The notes below the pieces were generated by a model. It searched no databases. It had not been told where the DNA came from and was given only the letters and a program-made list of their open reading frames with translations. The translations under genes and the position numbers were made by a program. From NCBI GenBank assembly GCA_964479275.1, contig CAYZLR010000001.1, positions 92,996 to 156,995 on the forward strand: DNA of 64,000 nucleotides, given 5' to 3'. This document shows positions 52,882 through 60,219 of the stretch, one piece after another. The stretch's first letter is position 1; each line of letters opens with the position of its first letter. The DNA comes from CALLPQ01 sp964479275 (GTDB lineage: Bacteria; Pseudomonadota; Alphaproteobacteria; Caulobacterales; Parvularculaceae).

Positions 52882-53443
52882 TCGCCGTAGCCTAAAATCT
52901 ACCAGCGCCGGGATTTTTAATCGCGGCGCTGGCTTTTTATTGATGTGTGTTTTAATGCTGTCTATTTGGGGTGGTGGGCCATTATCAGCGCTTGCGCATC
53001 AGCAAAAAGTTGCAATCTCACAAATTTTGTTTAATCCGCAAAGCGGTAATATTGAGGTGACGCATCGCCTTTATTTTCACGATGCAGAGCATGCTGTGCA
53101 AGAAGAGTGGGGCAGCGCAGATCTAACTGCAAACGACGAAGATATGGAAAAGCTCGCTCTTTATGTGCGTTCAAATTTTATATTTTCCCTTGAGGGTGAA
53201 CCTTTGGCGCTTAAACCAGTTGGTGTCGAGATTGATGGCCCTTATGTTTGGATTTATGATGAAATTGAAATCCCCAAAAAGCGCATTAAAGCGATAACGA
53301 TAGAGAATTATATTTTGCGTGATGTTTGGGAGAGCCAAGCGAATTTGGTGAACCTAGAGGTCGGAAAGTTTCGTGAGTCTGCATTCTTCACCGGTGAGGA
53401 TAAAGCCAAAACCATTGAGCTTAAAAAACCTAAAACTCACTAA
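52862..53443 (+). CDS. DUF6702-type exported protein
   Basis: The 193 residues have an N-terminal signal or anchor segment (GFLLMCVLMLSIWGG, then ALAHQQK). A beta-rich domain follows with VTHRLYFHDAEHAVQE and IWIYDEIEIP-like strands (here VWIYDEIEIP), characteristic of DUF6702. Its 5' end overlaps the M1 peptidase by 20 bp. To my knowledge this pairing recurs in other bacteria, suggesting a partner role such as assembly or regulation of the peptidase. Function is not known. Confidence 0.72.
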   Translation: MTTIRNNRRSLKSTSAGIFNRGAGFLLMCVLMLSIWGGGPLSALAHQQKVAISQILFNPQSGNIEVTHRLYFHDAEHAVQEEWGSADLTANDEDMEKLALYVRSNFIFSLEGEPLALKPVGVEIDGPYVWIYDEIEIPKKRIKAITIENYILRDVWESQANLVNLEVGKFRESAFFTGEDKAKTIELKKPKTH

Positions 53444-53451
53444 TTACGGCC

Positions 53452-53754
53452 TTATTCTTTGTGTTCACTGAGCCGTTCTTCTTCATATTGAATACCAAAA
53501 CCAATAATCATGCGCCATAAGCTCTCTGCCATTTCTTTTGGCATGCCTTTTTTTTCTGCGCGTTCAGCAACTTTTGTCACCACATCCTTGTTGCGCCAGG
53601 GCACTGAGGCTTCTTCGGGAGAGCGTTTAAAAAACCAGGCCCTGTCAACATAACTCCAGCGCTGTGCCAGCAAATCAACGAGGGCTCGGTCAACGCGATC
53701 TATTTCTGCGCGGACTTCTTCCATATTGGCGCAGTCTTTAGCAAGTCTAGACAC
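53452..53754 (-). CDS. Chorismate mutase, AroQ type II
   Basis: From the GTG at 53754 (AAGGAG eight bases upstream) the protein has 100 residues. It has the three-helix AroQ fold: EVRAEIDRVDRALVDLLAQR near 13-32, the basic segment with WFFKR, and ESLWRMIIGFGIQYEEERL at the end. It converts chorismate to prephenate, though isochorismate-pyruvate lyases (PchB) share this fold. The longer frame from 53916 has no SD and is Cys/Lys-rich, so it is rejected. Confidence 0.85.
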   Translation of the reverse strand: MSRLAKDCANMEEVRAEIDRVDRALVDLLAQRWSYVDRAWFFKRSPEEASVPWRNKDVVTKVAERAEKKGMPKEMAESLWRMIIGFGIQYEEERLSEHKE

Positions 53755-53950
53755 GGTGTATTCTCCTTGGTTTAGAGCAAGATGATTTGTGCAATTGGTA
53801 CTCTTGCTCTGGGTTGAATCTTTGTATGATTGCCAACACGCCTGCAAACGCATTTTGCGGCACGTTTTTAAAAACGGTTGGTCAAGGTTACTAGCTGATG
53901 GCCGAATAAAGCGCAATCATGCTATAGTTTCAGAAAAGAGGAGGGCAATA

Positions 53951-54304
53951 ATGTGCTATATTGATGGATTCATCTTCGCCGTAGAGAATAGGAACAAACA
54001 AGCCTTTATCGATTATGCAAATAGAATTGATGTTCTATTTAAAGAATATGGAGCTTTGCGGGTCATGGAGTCTTGGGGCGATGATGTGCCCGATGGTAAG
54101 AGTACTGACTTTAAAAAAGCGGTACATGCCCGCGAGGGTGAGAGCGTTGTCTTTTCTTGGGTTGAGTGGCCTAGTAAAAGGTTACGAAACGAGGCTATGG
54201 AAAAAATGATAAAAGACCCGCGGATGAACCCCGAAAATGATCCTATGCTTTTTGACGGGGCACGGCTTATTTTCGGGGGGTTTTCAACGGTTGTAAAACT
54301 ATAA
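53951..54304 (+). CDS. DUF1428 protein (YbaA-like)
   Basis: The 117 residues from ATG 53951 (AGGAGG six bases upstream) begin MCYIDGFIFAVENRNKQAFI and contain SWGDDVPDGKSTDFKKAV near 39-56 and FSWVEWPSKRLRNEAMEKM near 68-86, diagnostic of DUF1428, a dimeric alpha/beta-barrel family of unknown function. It is divergent from the chorismate mutase gene. Its TAA stop is the first three bases of a 41-bp palindromic repeat. Confidence 0.9.
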   Translation: MCYIDGFIFAVENRNKQAFIDYANRIDVLFKEYGALRVMESWGDDVPDGKSTDFKKAVHAREGESVVFSWVEWPSKRLRNEAMEKMIKDPRMNPENDPMLFDGARLIFGGFSTVVKL

Positions 54305-54390
54305 AGCACCTCGACGATTCATTTTGAAGTGGAGGTGCTTTAAGTCTTTGTTTGGCGCGTCTCAATAATGTGAGCCGGCAGCTTTTTTTA
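54302..54390. repeat. Dispersed palindromic repeat, best-preserved 41-bp core
   Basis: TAAAGCACCTC (54302-54312) and GAGGTGCTTTA (54332-54342) are perfect inverse copies, giving an 11-bp stem with a 19-base loop and a total of 41 bp. The first TAA is the DUF1428 stop. The following 45 bp resemble the right arm of copy A at about 57% by eye, including TTGTTTG and CCGGC. It sits between convergent genes and may act as a bidirectional transcription end. Confidence 0.8.
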
Positions 54391-54419
54391 AACGTATTTG
54401 ATCGGTTGTTTCAAATAAG

Positions 54420-56198
54420 CTATTTGGCATTACTACGTTGTTGATCTCGCAATGCGCGGAATTCGTTGCCTTCGTACCAGTTTGGCCAAATATTCGTATA
54501 CGCCATCATAGCGCCGGTTTCGTAAAAAAGTTCCAGCGTTTGTTGAATACCATCTACATTCCAGTCAGGCGAATATTCATCAGCTGGTTTATGATATCTG
54601 TTTTTTGTGTAATCAGCTTGAAAAGCCCGACCAGCTTCTTCTCCGCCCACAACGTAATCAATGCCGCTGTCAGAATAAATCATCGGCACTCCTTTTTTGG
54701 CGAGGGAAATATGGTCTGAGCGATAAAAATAGCCGTTTTCTGGTTCAGCATCGGGGCGTAAATATAGCCCTCGTTCTGAAGCTGCTAATTGCATCAAATC
54801 CTCGAGTTCTGAAGAGCCATATCCGATAACAATAATATCTTTTGTGATCGGTGTGGGTAAAATCGCATCGATATTAATGCCGCCTACAATTTGCCTAAAA
54901 GGCACGAGTGGGTCTTCTCCAAAATACGCTGAACCAAGAAGGCCGGACTCTTCGGCAGTCACAGCAAGAAACATAATCGAGCGTTTTGGTTTTTCTTCAT
55001 TAGCTGCAAAGGCCTGTGCAATGGCTAGAATTCCTGCAGTACCAGTGGCATTGTCAACAGCACCATTGGAAATGATATCACCAGAACCCGTGGCCGTACC
55101 CAGATGATCCCAATGGCCCATATACAGAACATATTCATCGGGGTAATCTGTGCCTGGTAGAACACCAACAATGTTCGCCGAATTACTGCGACGTATAGAA
55201 TTAGTGAGAGACCCACTAGCTTGCAAGCCGGTCATGGGAACCGCTTTAAACGTGCTTGTGGATGCGGCCTTCGTGAGGGTATCAAAATCTAAGCCTGCTT
55301 TGGAAAAAAGATCGCGGGCGATAGATTCTTGAACCCAGGCTTCCATGGCAATACGACTAGCCCCGCCATCAGGTCTTTCAAGGTCTAACTGTGGTCCTGT
55401 CCAGCTTCCTTCAACAACGCCCCAACCATAAGCCGCCGGTGCTTTTTGGTGGATAATGATTGCCGCTGTCGCTCCCTGGCGAGCCGCTTCTTCATATTTA
55501 TAAGTCCAACGTCCGTAATAGGTCATGGCTTTGCCGTTAAAGACATCCGGATTTTGTGTCGCAAATCCAGGGTCATTGACCATGATCACCACTGTTTTGC
55601 CTTTCACGTCGATCCCGTCATAATCATTCCAATTATACTCAGGGGCAACTATGCCGTAGCCTACAAAGACGAGATCACTATCGGTAAAATCAACCTGTTC
55701 TTGAACGCGTTTAGTCCAGAACACAGCCTCAGGACCATATGCTAGCGCTTTACCATTGATATTCATCGAGGAATTATTTTGCGTCGTGATTTCGACTAAC
55801 GGGACTGCTTGCTCATAACTGTCGCCATTGCCAGGGTTCAGGCCAAGTTTGCGCATTTCTTCTACAAGGTATGACCTTGTTTTTGCGCCTCCTTGTGTGG
55901 CGGGAGCACGCCCAGCAAATTCATCGGAAGCCAAAGTTGCGACACGTTCGCGAAAAGACGCCGTATCAATAGAGGCTTTTGGTATTCCGTATAGAGATTT
56001 GCTTGCAGGATTTTCGGGCTCGCTCACCTCTGAAACGGTGGGCGCTACTGGGGTCCTTTCGACCGGTTTTGTATCGCCCCCACCACAAGCGGTGAGTGTT
56101 AATGAGAGCCCAGCCATCATGAGAAACGCTCCTTGCGTTTTTTTGAATAGTCTTTGACTGCCACTGAAAGAGAGAGCTTTTGATAGTGATAAGCGCAC
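54420..56198 (-). CDS. M28-family peptidase, lipoprotein, with PA domain
   Basis: The protein starts with a lipoprotein signal (KKTQGAFLMMAGLSLTLTAC|GGG). A PA-like insert lies near 180-330 (VFVGYGIVAPEYNWNDYDGID), followed by the M28 catalytic core: MGHWDHLG, NGAVDNATGTAG, TAEESGLLGS and DHISLAKKGVP hold the two-zinc ligands. It is probably an exported aminopeptidase or carboxypeptidase on the outer-membrane side. I choose the GTG at 56198 (AAAGG ten bases upstream); the longer frame begins with GTG at 56273 without SD. The repeat at 54302 lies just past its end. Confidence 0.88.
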   Translation of the reverse strand: MRLSLSKALSFSGSQRLFKKTQGAFLMMAGLSLTLTACGGGDTKPVERTPVAPTVSEVSEPENPASKSLYGIPKASIDTASFRERVATLASDEFAGRAPATQGGAKTRSYLVEEMRKLGLNPGNGDSYEQAVPLVEITTQNNSSMNINGKALAYGPEAVFWTKRVQEQVDFTDSDLVFVGYGIVAPEYNWNDYDGIDVKGKTVVIMVNDPGFATQNPDVFNGKAMTYYGRWTYKYEEAARQGATAAIIIHQKAPAAYGWGVVEGSWTGPQLDLERPDGGASRIAMEAWVQESIARDLFSKAGLDFDTLTKAASTSTFKAVPMTGLQASGSLTNSIRRSNSANIVGVLPGTDYPDEYVLYMGHWDHLGTATGSGDIISNGAVDNATGTAGILAIAQAFAANEEKPKRSIMFLAVTAEESGLLGSAYFGEDPLVPFRQIVGGINIDAILPTPITKDIIVIGYGSSELEDLMQLAASERGLYLRPDAEPENGYFYRSDHISLAKKGVPMIYSDSGIDYVVGGEEAGRAFQADYTKNRYHKPADEYSPDWNVDGIQQTLELFYETGAMMAYTNIWPNWYEGNEFRALRDQQRSNAK

Positions 56199-56361
56199 TT
56201 CCTGTATACCTTTCTCAATTGATTGACTTGCAACGGAAAATTTACCGCAGTGTGCCTCACTTAAGCCTCGCACGTCAATCGCTCAGATGGGGCGATTGCT
56301 GGCTTGAAAACAGTTGGTTTCAGATTTGGTTGATAAAGTTCTTCGTAAATCCACGAGAAAA

Positions 56362-57477
56362 TTATAAAACAATAATGCGCCCTTCATTCGCCGGAACATC
56401 ACCGGCAAGAGCTTCACGGTAAGTTTCTTCAATCTTTTCTGGGCCACTGGCTTGTGTGATTTTTAGCCAGCTACGGCTGCGAACAGCCATTTTTTGCCAA
56501 AACGCAAGTGCCTTGCTCTCAAATACCCCTGGGCCCCATTGCGTGTTGCGTTTTTGAATATGACCGGGTGCAAAAAACATAGCGCTGCGTTCCCGGTTAA
56601 AATCAGGCCCCATTTCATTATCATGATAATGGGTAACGCCAACGTTAGAACAATAGAGCATTTGATTGCTTAAATGTTTATGAAGTGCACTCAAAAAATT
56701 GCCATTGCCAGACATATCAACGATGACACTGGGGCGATCCGCATCCAGCTTAGAGTAATCATCATAGGTCAATACTTTATTGTACAAACCACAGGCCCTT
56801 ACGTTCGCCTCATTACTTTTCGAAGTAAATCCGACAAGTGCGGGTGCTTTTTCATCATCATGGAGTGCGTAAGCCAAACCAAGAGCGGTTTTACTAGAAG
56901 CACTAGGCATTATGATCTGGCCCATCTTATCGCGTTCAGCGCCAAACCAGTTATTGTCGAGCAAGAAATCATAGAGACAATATGAGGTCGCATAGAGCGG
57001 CATCAATAAAACGCGTTCATCATCCATTGTAGTTTGATAATGGGGATCGGCATTCAAGCGATTATAATTATTGTAAACAGGGGGCAATTCAGAGCGATGC
57101 GGTGCACCGTCCATAAACCGTGCGTCTTTCACCTTTGTTGGGGCCATGACTAAATGAGATCCCATGGGAAAATAGCCATACAAACGCTCGCCAACATTGA
57201 TGTCATCACATCGACTTTGGGCAACGACCCCAATGCCCCAAACAGGAATGACTCCCCAATCTTCTTGAGCAGATGGATTGGAATTTAGCGGGGGGAAAAA
57301 TTTCCAATAACCGATACGTTCGCCAACGACGCCATAGGTGACATTGTTCGCTGTAAATGCAAATCGCTCGATTTCCACCAAAATTTCACCGTTTCTTAAG
57401 TCGGCCAGTTGTGTTTTAACGAGGCGAGATTGATTTAAGTCTTTTTTCTGAACTTCAAATTGTGTGGCCTGGACCAT
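56362..57477 (-). CDS. DUF2855 family protein (MDR-like)
   Basis: The 371-residue protein from ATG 57477 (GAGG nine bases upstream) matches DUF2855: NGEILVEIERFAFTANNVTYGVVG near 28-51, GERLYGYFPMGSHLV near 96, YNNYNRL near 135, and a Rossmann-like central part with ASSKTALGLAYAL. The fold recalls medium-chain dehydrogenases without the zinc ligands. It is the last gene of a leftward set with hydantoinase A/B and a uronate-dehydrogenase-like gene, after a 130-bp gap. The reaction is unknown. Confidence 0.85.
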   Translation of the reverse strand: MVQATQFEVQKKDLNQSRLVKTQLADLRNGEILVEIERFAFTANNVTYGVVGERIGYWKFFPPLNSNPSAQEDWGVIPVWGIGVVAQSRCDDINVGERLYGYFPMGSHLVMAPTKVKDARFMDGAPHRSELPPVYNNYNRLNADPHYQTTMDDERVLLMPLYATSYCLYDFLLDNNWFGAERDKMGQIIMPSASSKTALGLAYALHDDEKAPALVGFTSKSNEANVRACGLYNKVLTYDDYSKLDADRPSVIVDMSGNGNFLSALHKHLSNQMLYCSNVGVTHYHDNEMGPDFNRERSAMFFAPGHIQKRNTQWGPGVFESKALAFWQKMAVRSRSWLKITQASGPEKIEETYREALAGDVPANEGRIIVL

Positions 57478-57607
57478 GGGTGTTTTCCTCATCAAAAAAC
57501 AGATTTTGAAAAACGCAGACAAAGCGTTCTCGAAATTCTCAAAAATTCATAGTGTTGTATAATGGCGTGTTTATGATTGAAAAACCATGGGTAATGGCAG
57601 CGTTACT

Positions 57608-58453
57608 TTAAGCGTCATCATTTTTTTTGGTGTCATTGATAATATTCATATTCGCGACACCACTATGGCCGATCTCCACTGAGGCGAACGGACCACCATG
57701 GCACATCTCTCCTGGATCATGTGGATTTGCGGGCGACGCTTTCGCAAAAACCTGATTTGCAAATTCTTCAGCATTATCTTTGGGGCGATAGCCTAAAAAA
57801 CTAGCATTTGAATTGTCAACAGGTGTCCTATCGTTATTTGAAACGCCATACACAACGGAAAACCCGGTCACAGGCGTGGTAATAGATTGGCTTACTAATT
57901 GGACCAGATCATCATAAGATAACCATGATCCGACGGCGCGGGGATTGTTGACTTGCGCGCAGGATAATATCCGCATGCATACCGATTCAAGGCCGCGCTT
58001 ATCCCAATAAAGGCTGGCCAAATCTTCTGCAAAACATTTTGCTAAGCCATAAAATGTATCAGGGCGATGGGGAACTTGAGTGTCGATGAATTGATTTTTT
58101 GGATACATGCCAACCGCATGAATGGAACTGGCATAAACAACACGGCGAAGTTTATGCCGGTAAGCGGCTTCCCAGATATTATAAGCACCGATAAAGTTGG
58201 GACCTAGCAAATCTTCAAATGGCCCTTCATCCGCATAGGCGCCGAAATGCACGACCATTTCAGCCCCTTCTAAAAGGTTGAGCATATCATCAAGTTTTGA
58301 AAGATCGGCTTGTTGATAGATCTCTCCGGTATAAAGTTTACCAATATCCTTTTCTTTATCTGAAGACACCAAAACGTCAGCTAATTTCGTCAGGGGTTCG
58401 CGCAAATATGATCCAAGCCTGCCAGCAGCGCCAGTTAAGATAATTTTCTTCAT
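57608..58453 (-). CDS. NAD-dependent epimerase/dehydratase, uronate dehydrogenase-like
   Basis: The 281-residue short-chain (extended-type) protein has GAAGRLG at 8-14, VHFGAYADEGPFEDLLGPN near 68, and the catalytic YGLAK motif near 135-139. The segments ASSIHAVGMYP, WLSYDDLVQLV and the final NASFLGYRPKDNAEEF match uronate dehydrogenases. These oxidise galacturonate/glucuronate to lactones. An AAGG SD lies before the ATG, 13 bp after the hydantoinase B stop. In this context the substrate may instead be a lactam- or lactone-like compound. Confidence 0.85.
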   Translation of the reverse strand: MKKIILTGAAGRLGSYLREPLTKLADVLVSSDKEKDIGKLYTGEIYQQADLSKLDDMLNLLEGAEMVVHFGAYADEGPFEDLLGPNFIGAYNIWEAAYRHKLRRVVYASSIHAVGMYPKNQFIDTQVPHRPDTFYGLAKCFAEDLASLYWDKRGLESVCMRILSCAQVNNPRAVGSWLSYDDLVQLVSQSITTPVTGFSVVYGVSNNDRTPVDNSNASFLGYRPKDNAEEFANQVFAKASPANPHDPGEMCHGGPFASVEIGHSGVANMNIINDTKKNDDA

Positions 58454-58466
58454 TACATTGTCGCCT

Positions 58467-60218
58467 TTATTTTTTATTTAAATCCTCGCCGTGCACAATT
58501 TTCACTTCAATGTCACGGATTGTTTTGTCATCAAGGTGATAGTGTTTTTGTGCATGTTCTGCGCTAATATATCCTCTTGCTAAATCTCTGTGTACAGCAT
58601 TTATGTCGCGGTTTTCGGGATTACCATGCCCGCCGCCACCGGGAAATGCCATGCACACTTTGCGGTCATGAGGAATGAATTGTGTGCCCTTTCCCTTTAA
58701 TGGCTGGCCATTATCAAGGGCAATCGTCATTGGTGATCCGTTTTTTCCGCCATGGCGGCCTCTTGCTGGGTGCTCGACTCGATCAAACATGGCAGAGAAA
58801 TCGCATTCATGCCCTTCAATAACGCCGACTTCCATATATTGCCCCAGGCCGCCACGAAACTCTCCCGGGCCGCCGCTATCTGGGCGCAATTCTTTACGCC
58901 AAATAATAACCGGACCGGCGGTCTCTGTGGCTTCAACGGGCATCGTCATAACCCCTGAAGGAAAAGCTGTAGCGTTTAAGCCATCAAGGGAGGGCCGTGC
59001 GCCGGCACCACCAGAGTTGAATGTTAAAACTTCGCCGCGCGTTGCATTTTTAATGGCGTTTAATTCATCGCTGGATAGTTGATCAGTGTCATGTATTTTA
59101 CGTGGTCGCGCTGAAACTTGAAAATTACAAATCGTTCCGGCACCTTCAGAAGGGACAAGTTCGGGGAGCACTTGATCCAGGGCATTATAAACGGCATCGG
59201 GGATCATGTGTCCAATGACATGGCGAAGGGCTACGGGAGCCGGGTGTAAGGCGTTGAGAATAGAATTTTCTGGCGCTGTAATTTCAAATGGGGCAAGAGA
59301 CGCTGCGTTATTAGGAATATGGGGCGCAATCGCACACTTTAAAGCATAACACGCATAGGCTTGGGTATAGACCAATGGGACATTGATGCCTTGGCGATCA
59401 ATTCCAGAACTTCCAGAAAAATCACAACTCACCCGGTTTTTTTCGATTTCAATTTTCGCTTTTAACGTGACGGGTATGTCATATCCGTCAATCGTCATTT
59501 CGCCACTGGCTTGATGGGCTAAGGGGTTAAGTTTATTGATGCATGCAAGTGTCGCTCGGCGAGAATGATCAAGAATAAATTCTGCAATCGCCTCGATATC
59601 ATTGAGTTGAAACTCATGCATCATTTCGATTAAACGTTTATGACCTGTCTCATTACATGTTGCGAGAGCCAGAAAATCTCCCACAACTTGATCTGGCTCG
59701 CGGACATTGGCTCGCACAATGCTGATCAAGGTTTGGTCGACTTTGCCTTGATCGTAAAACTTCATAATCGGCAGGTACAACCCTTCCTCATAAATTGAAT
59801 TGGCATCCGCGGTAAATCCGCGCCCACCAATATCGACAATGTGCGCGGTACTTGCAAAAAATCCAATTAACTGTCCTTGATAAAATGAAGGCGTTACAAT
59901 TGTGATATCGTGCAAATGGCCTGTACCAAGCCATGGATCGTTGGTGATATAAACATCGCCCTCACAAATACGGTCTTTACCGATATGGTCAATAAAATGG
60001 CCAACGGCAGCGGCCATCGCATTGACATGACCTGGCGTACCAGTCACGGCTTGAGCCAGCATATGACCTTTTGTATCATAGATACCTGCAGATAAGTCAC
60101 CCGCTTCGCGCGCTGATGTTGAAAAGGCTGTTCTGATTAATGCTTGAGCTTGTTCTTCCACAATCGATATCAATCGATTCCACATAACTTGGTGAGTAAC
60201 GCTTTTTTTATCAGACAT
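58467..60218 (-). CDS. hyuB: Hydantoinase/oxoprolinase subunit B
   Basis: The 583 residues match the HyuB/acetone-carboxylase-alpha family: TAFSTSAREAGDLSAGIYD near 31, GDVYITNDPWLGTGHLHDITI near 86, IDIGGRGFTADANS-like sequence near 125, and the C-terminal PGGGGHGNPENRD. It forms the ATP-dependent amide-hydrolysing complex with HyuA, acting on N-methylhydantoin, 5-oxoproline or related lactams. It lies 1 bp from hyuA with AGGGGCGG before the ATG. The exact substrate cannot be read. Confidence 0.92.
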   Translation of the reverse strand: MSDKKSVTHQVMWNRLISIVEEQAQALIRTAFSTSAREAGDLSAGIYDTKGHMLAQAVTGTPGHVNAMAAAVGHFIDHIGKDRICEGDVYITNDPWLGTGHLHDITIVTPSFYQGQLIGFFASTAHIVDIGGRGFTADANSIYEEGLYLPIMKFYDQGKVDQTLISIVRANVREPDQVVGDFLALATCNETGHKRLIEMMHEFQLNDIEAIAEFILDHSRRATLACINKLNPLAHQASGEMTIDGYDIPVTLKAKIEIEKNRVSCDFSGSSGIDRQGINVPLVYTQAYACYALKCAIAPHIPNNAASLAPFEITAPENSILNALHPAPVALRHVIGHMIPDAVYNALDQVLPELVPSEGAGTICNFQVSARPRKIHDTDQLSSDELNAIKNATRGEVLTFNSGGAGARPSLDGLNATAFPSGVMTMPVEATETAGPVIIWRKELRPDSGGPGEFRGGLGQYMEVGVIEGHECDFSAMFDRVEHPARGRHGGKNGSPMTIALDNGQPLKGKGTQFIPHDRKVCMAFPGGGGHGNPENRDINAVHRDLARGYISAEHAQKHYHLDDKTIRDIEVKIVHGEDLNKK

Positions 60219-60219
60219 T

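Noticed and set aside
53755..53916. N-terminal extension of the chorismate mutase frame
   Set aside because: It has no SD and its composition is unlike AroQ; the GTG at 53754 has AAGGAG at good spacing.
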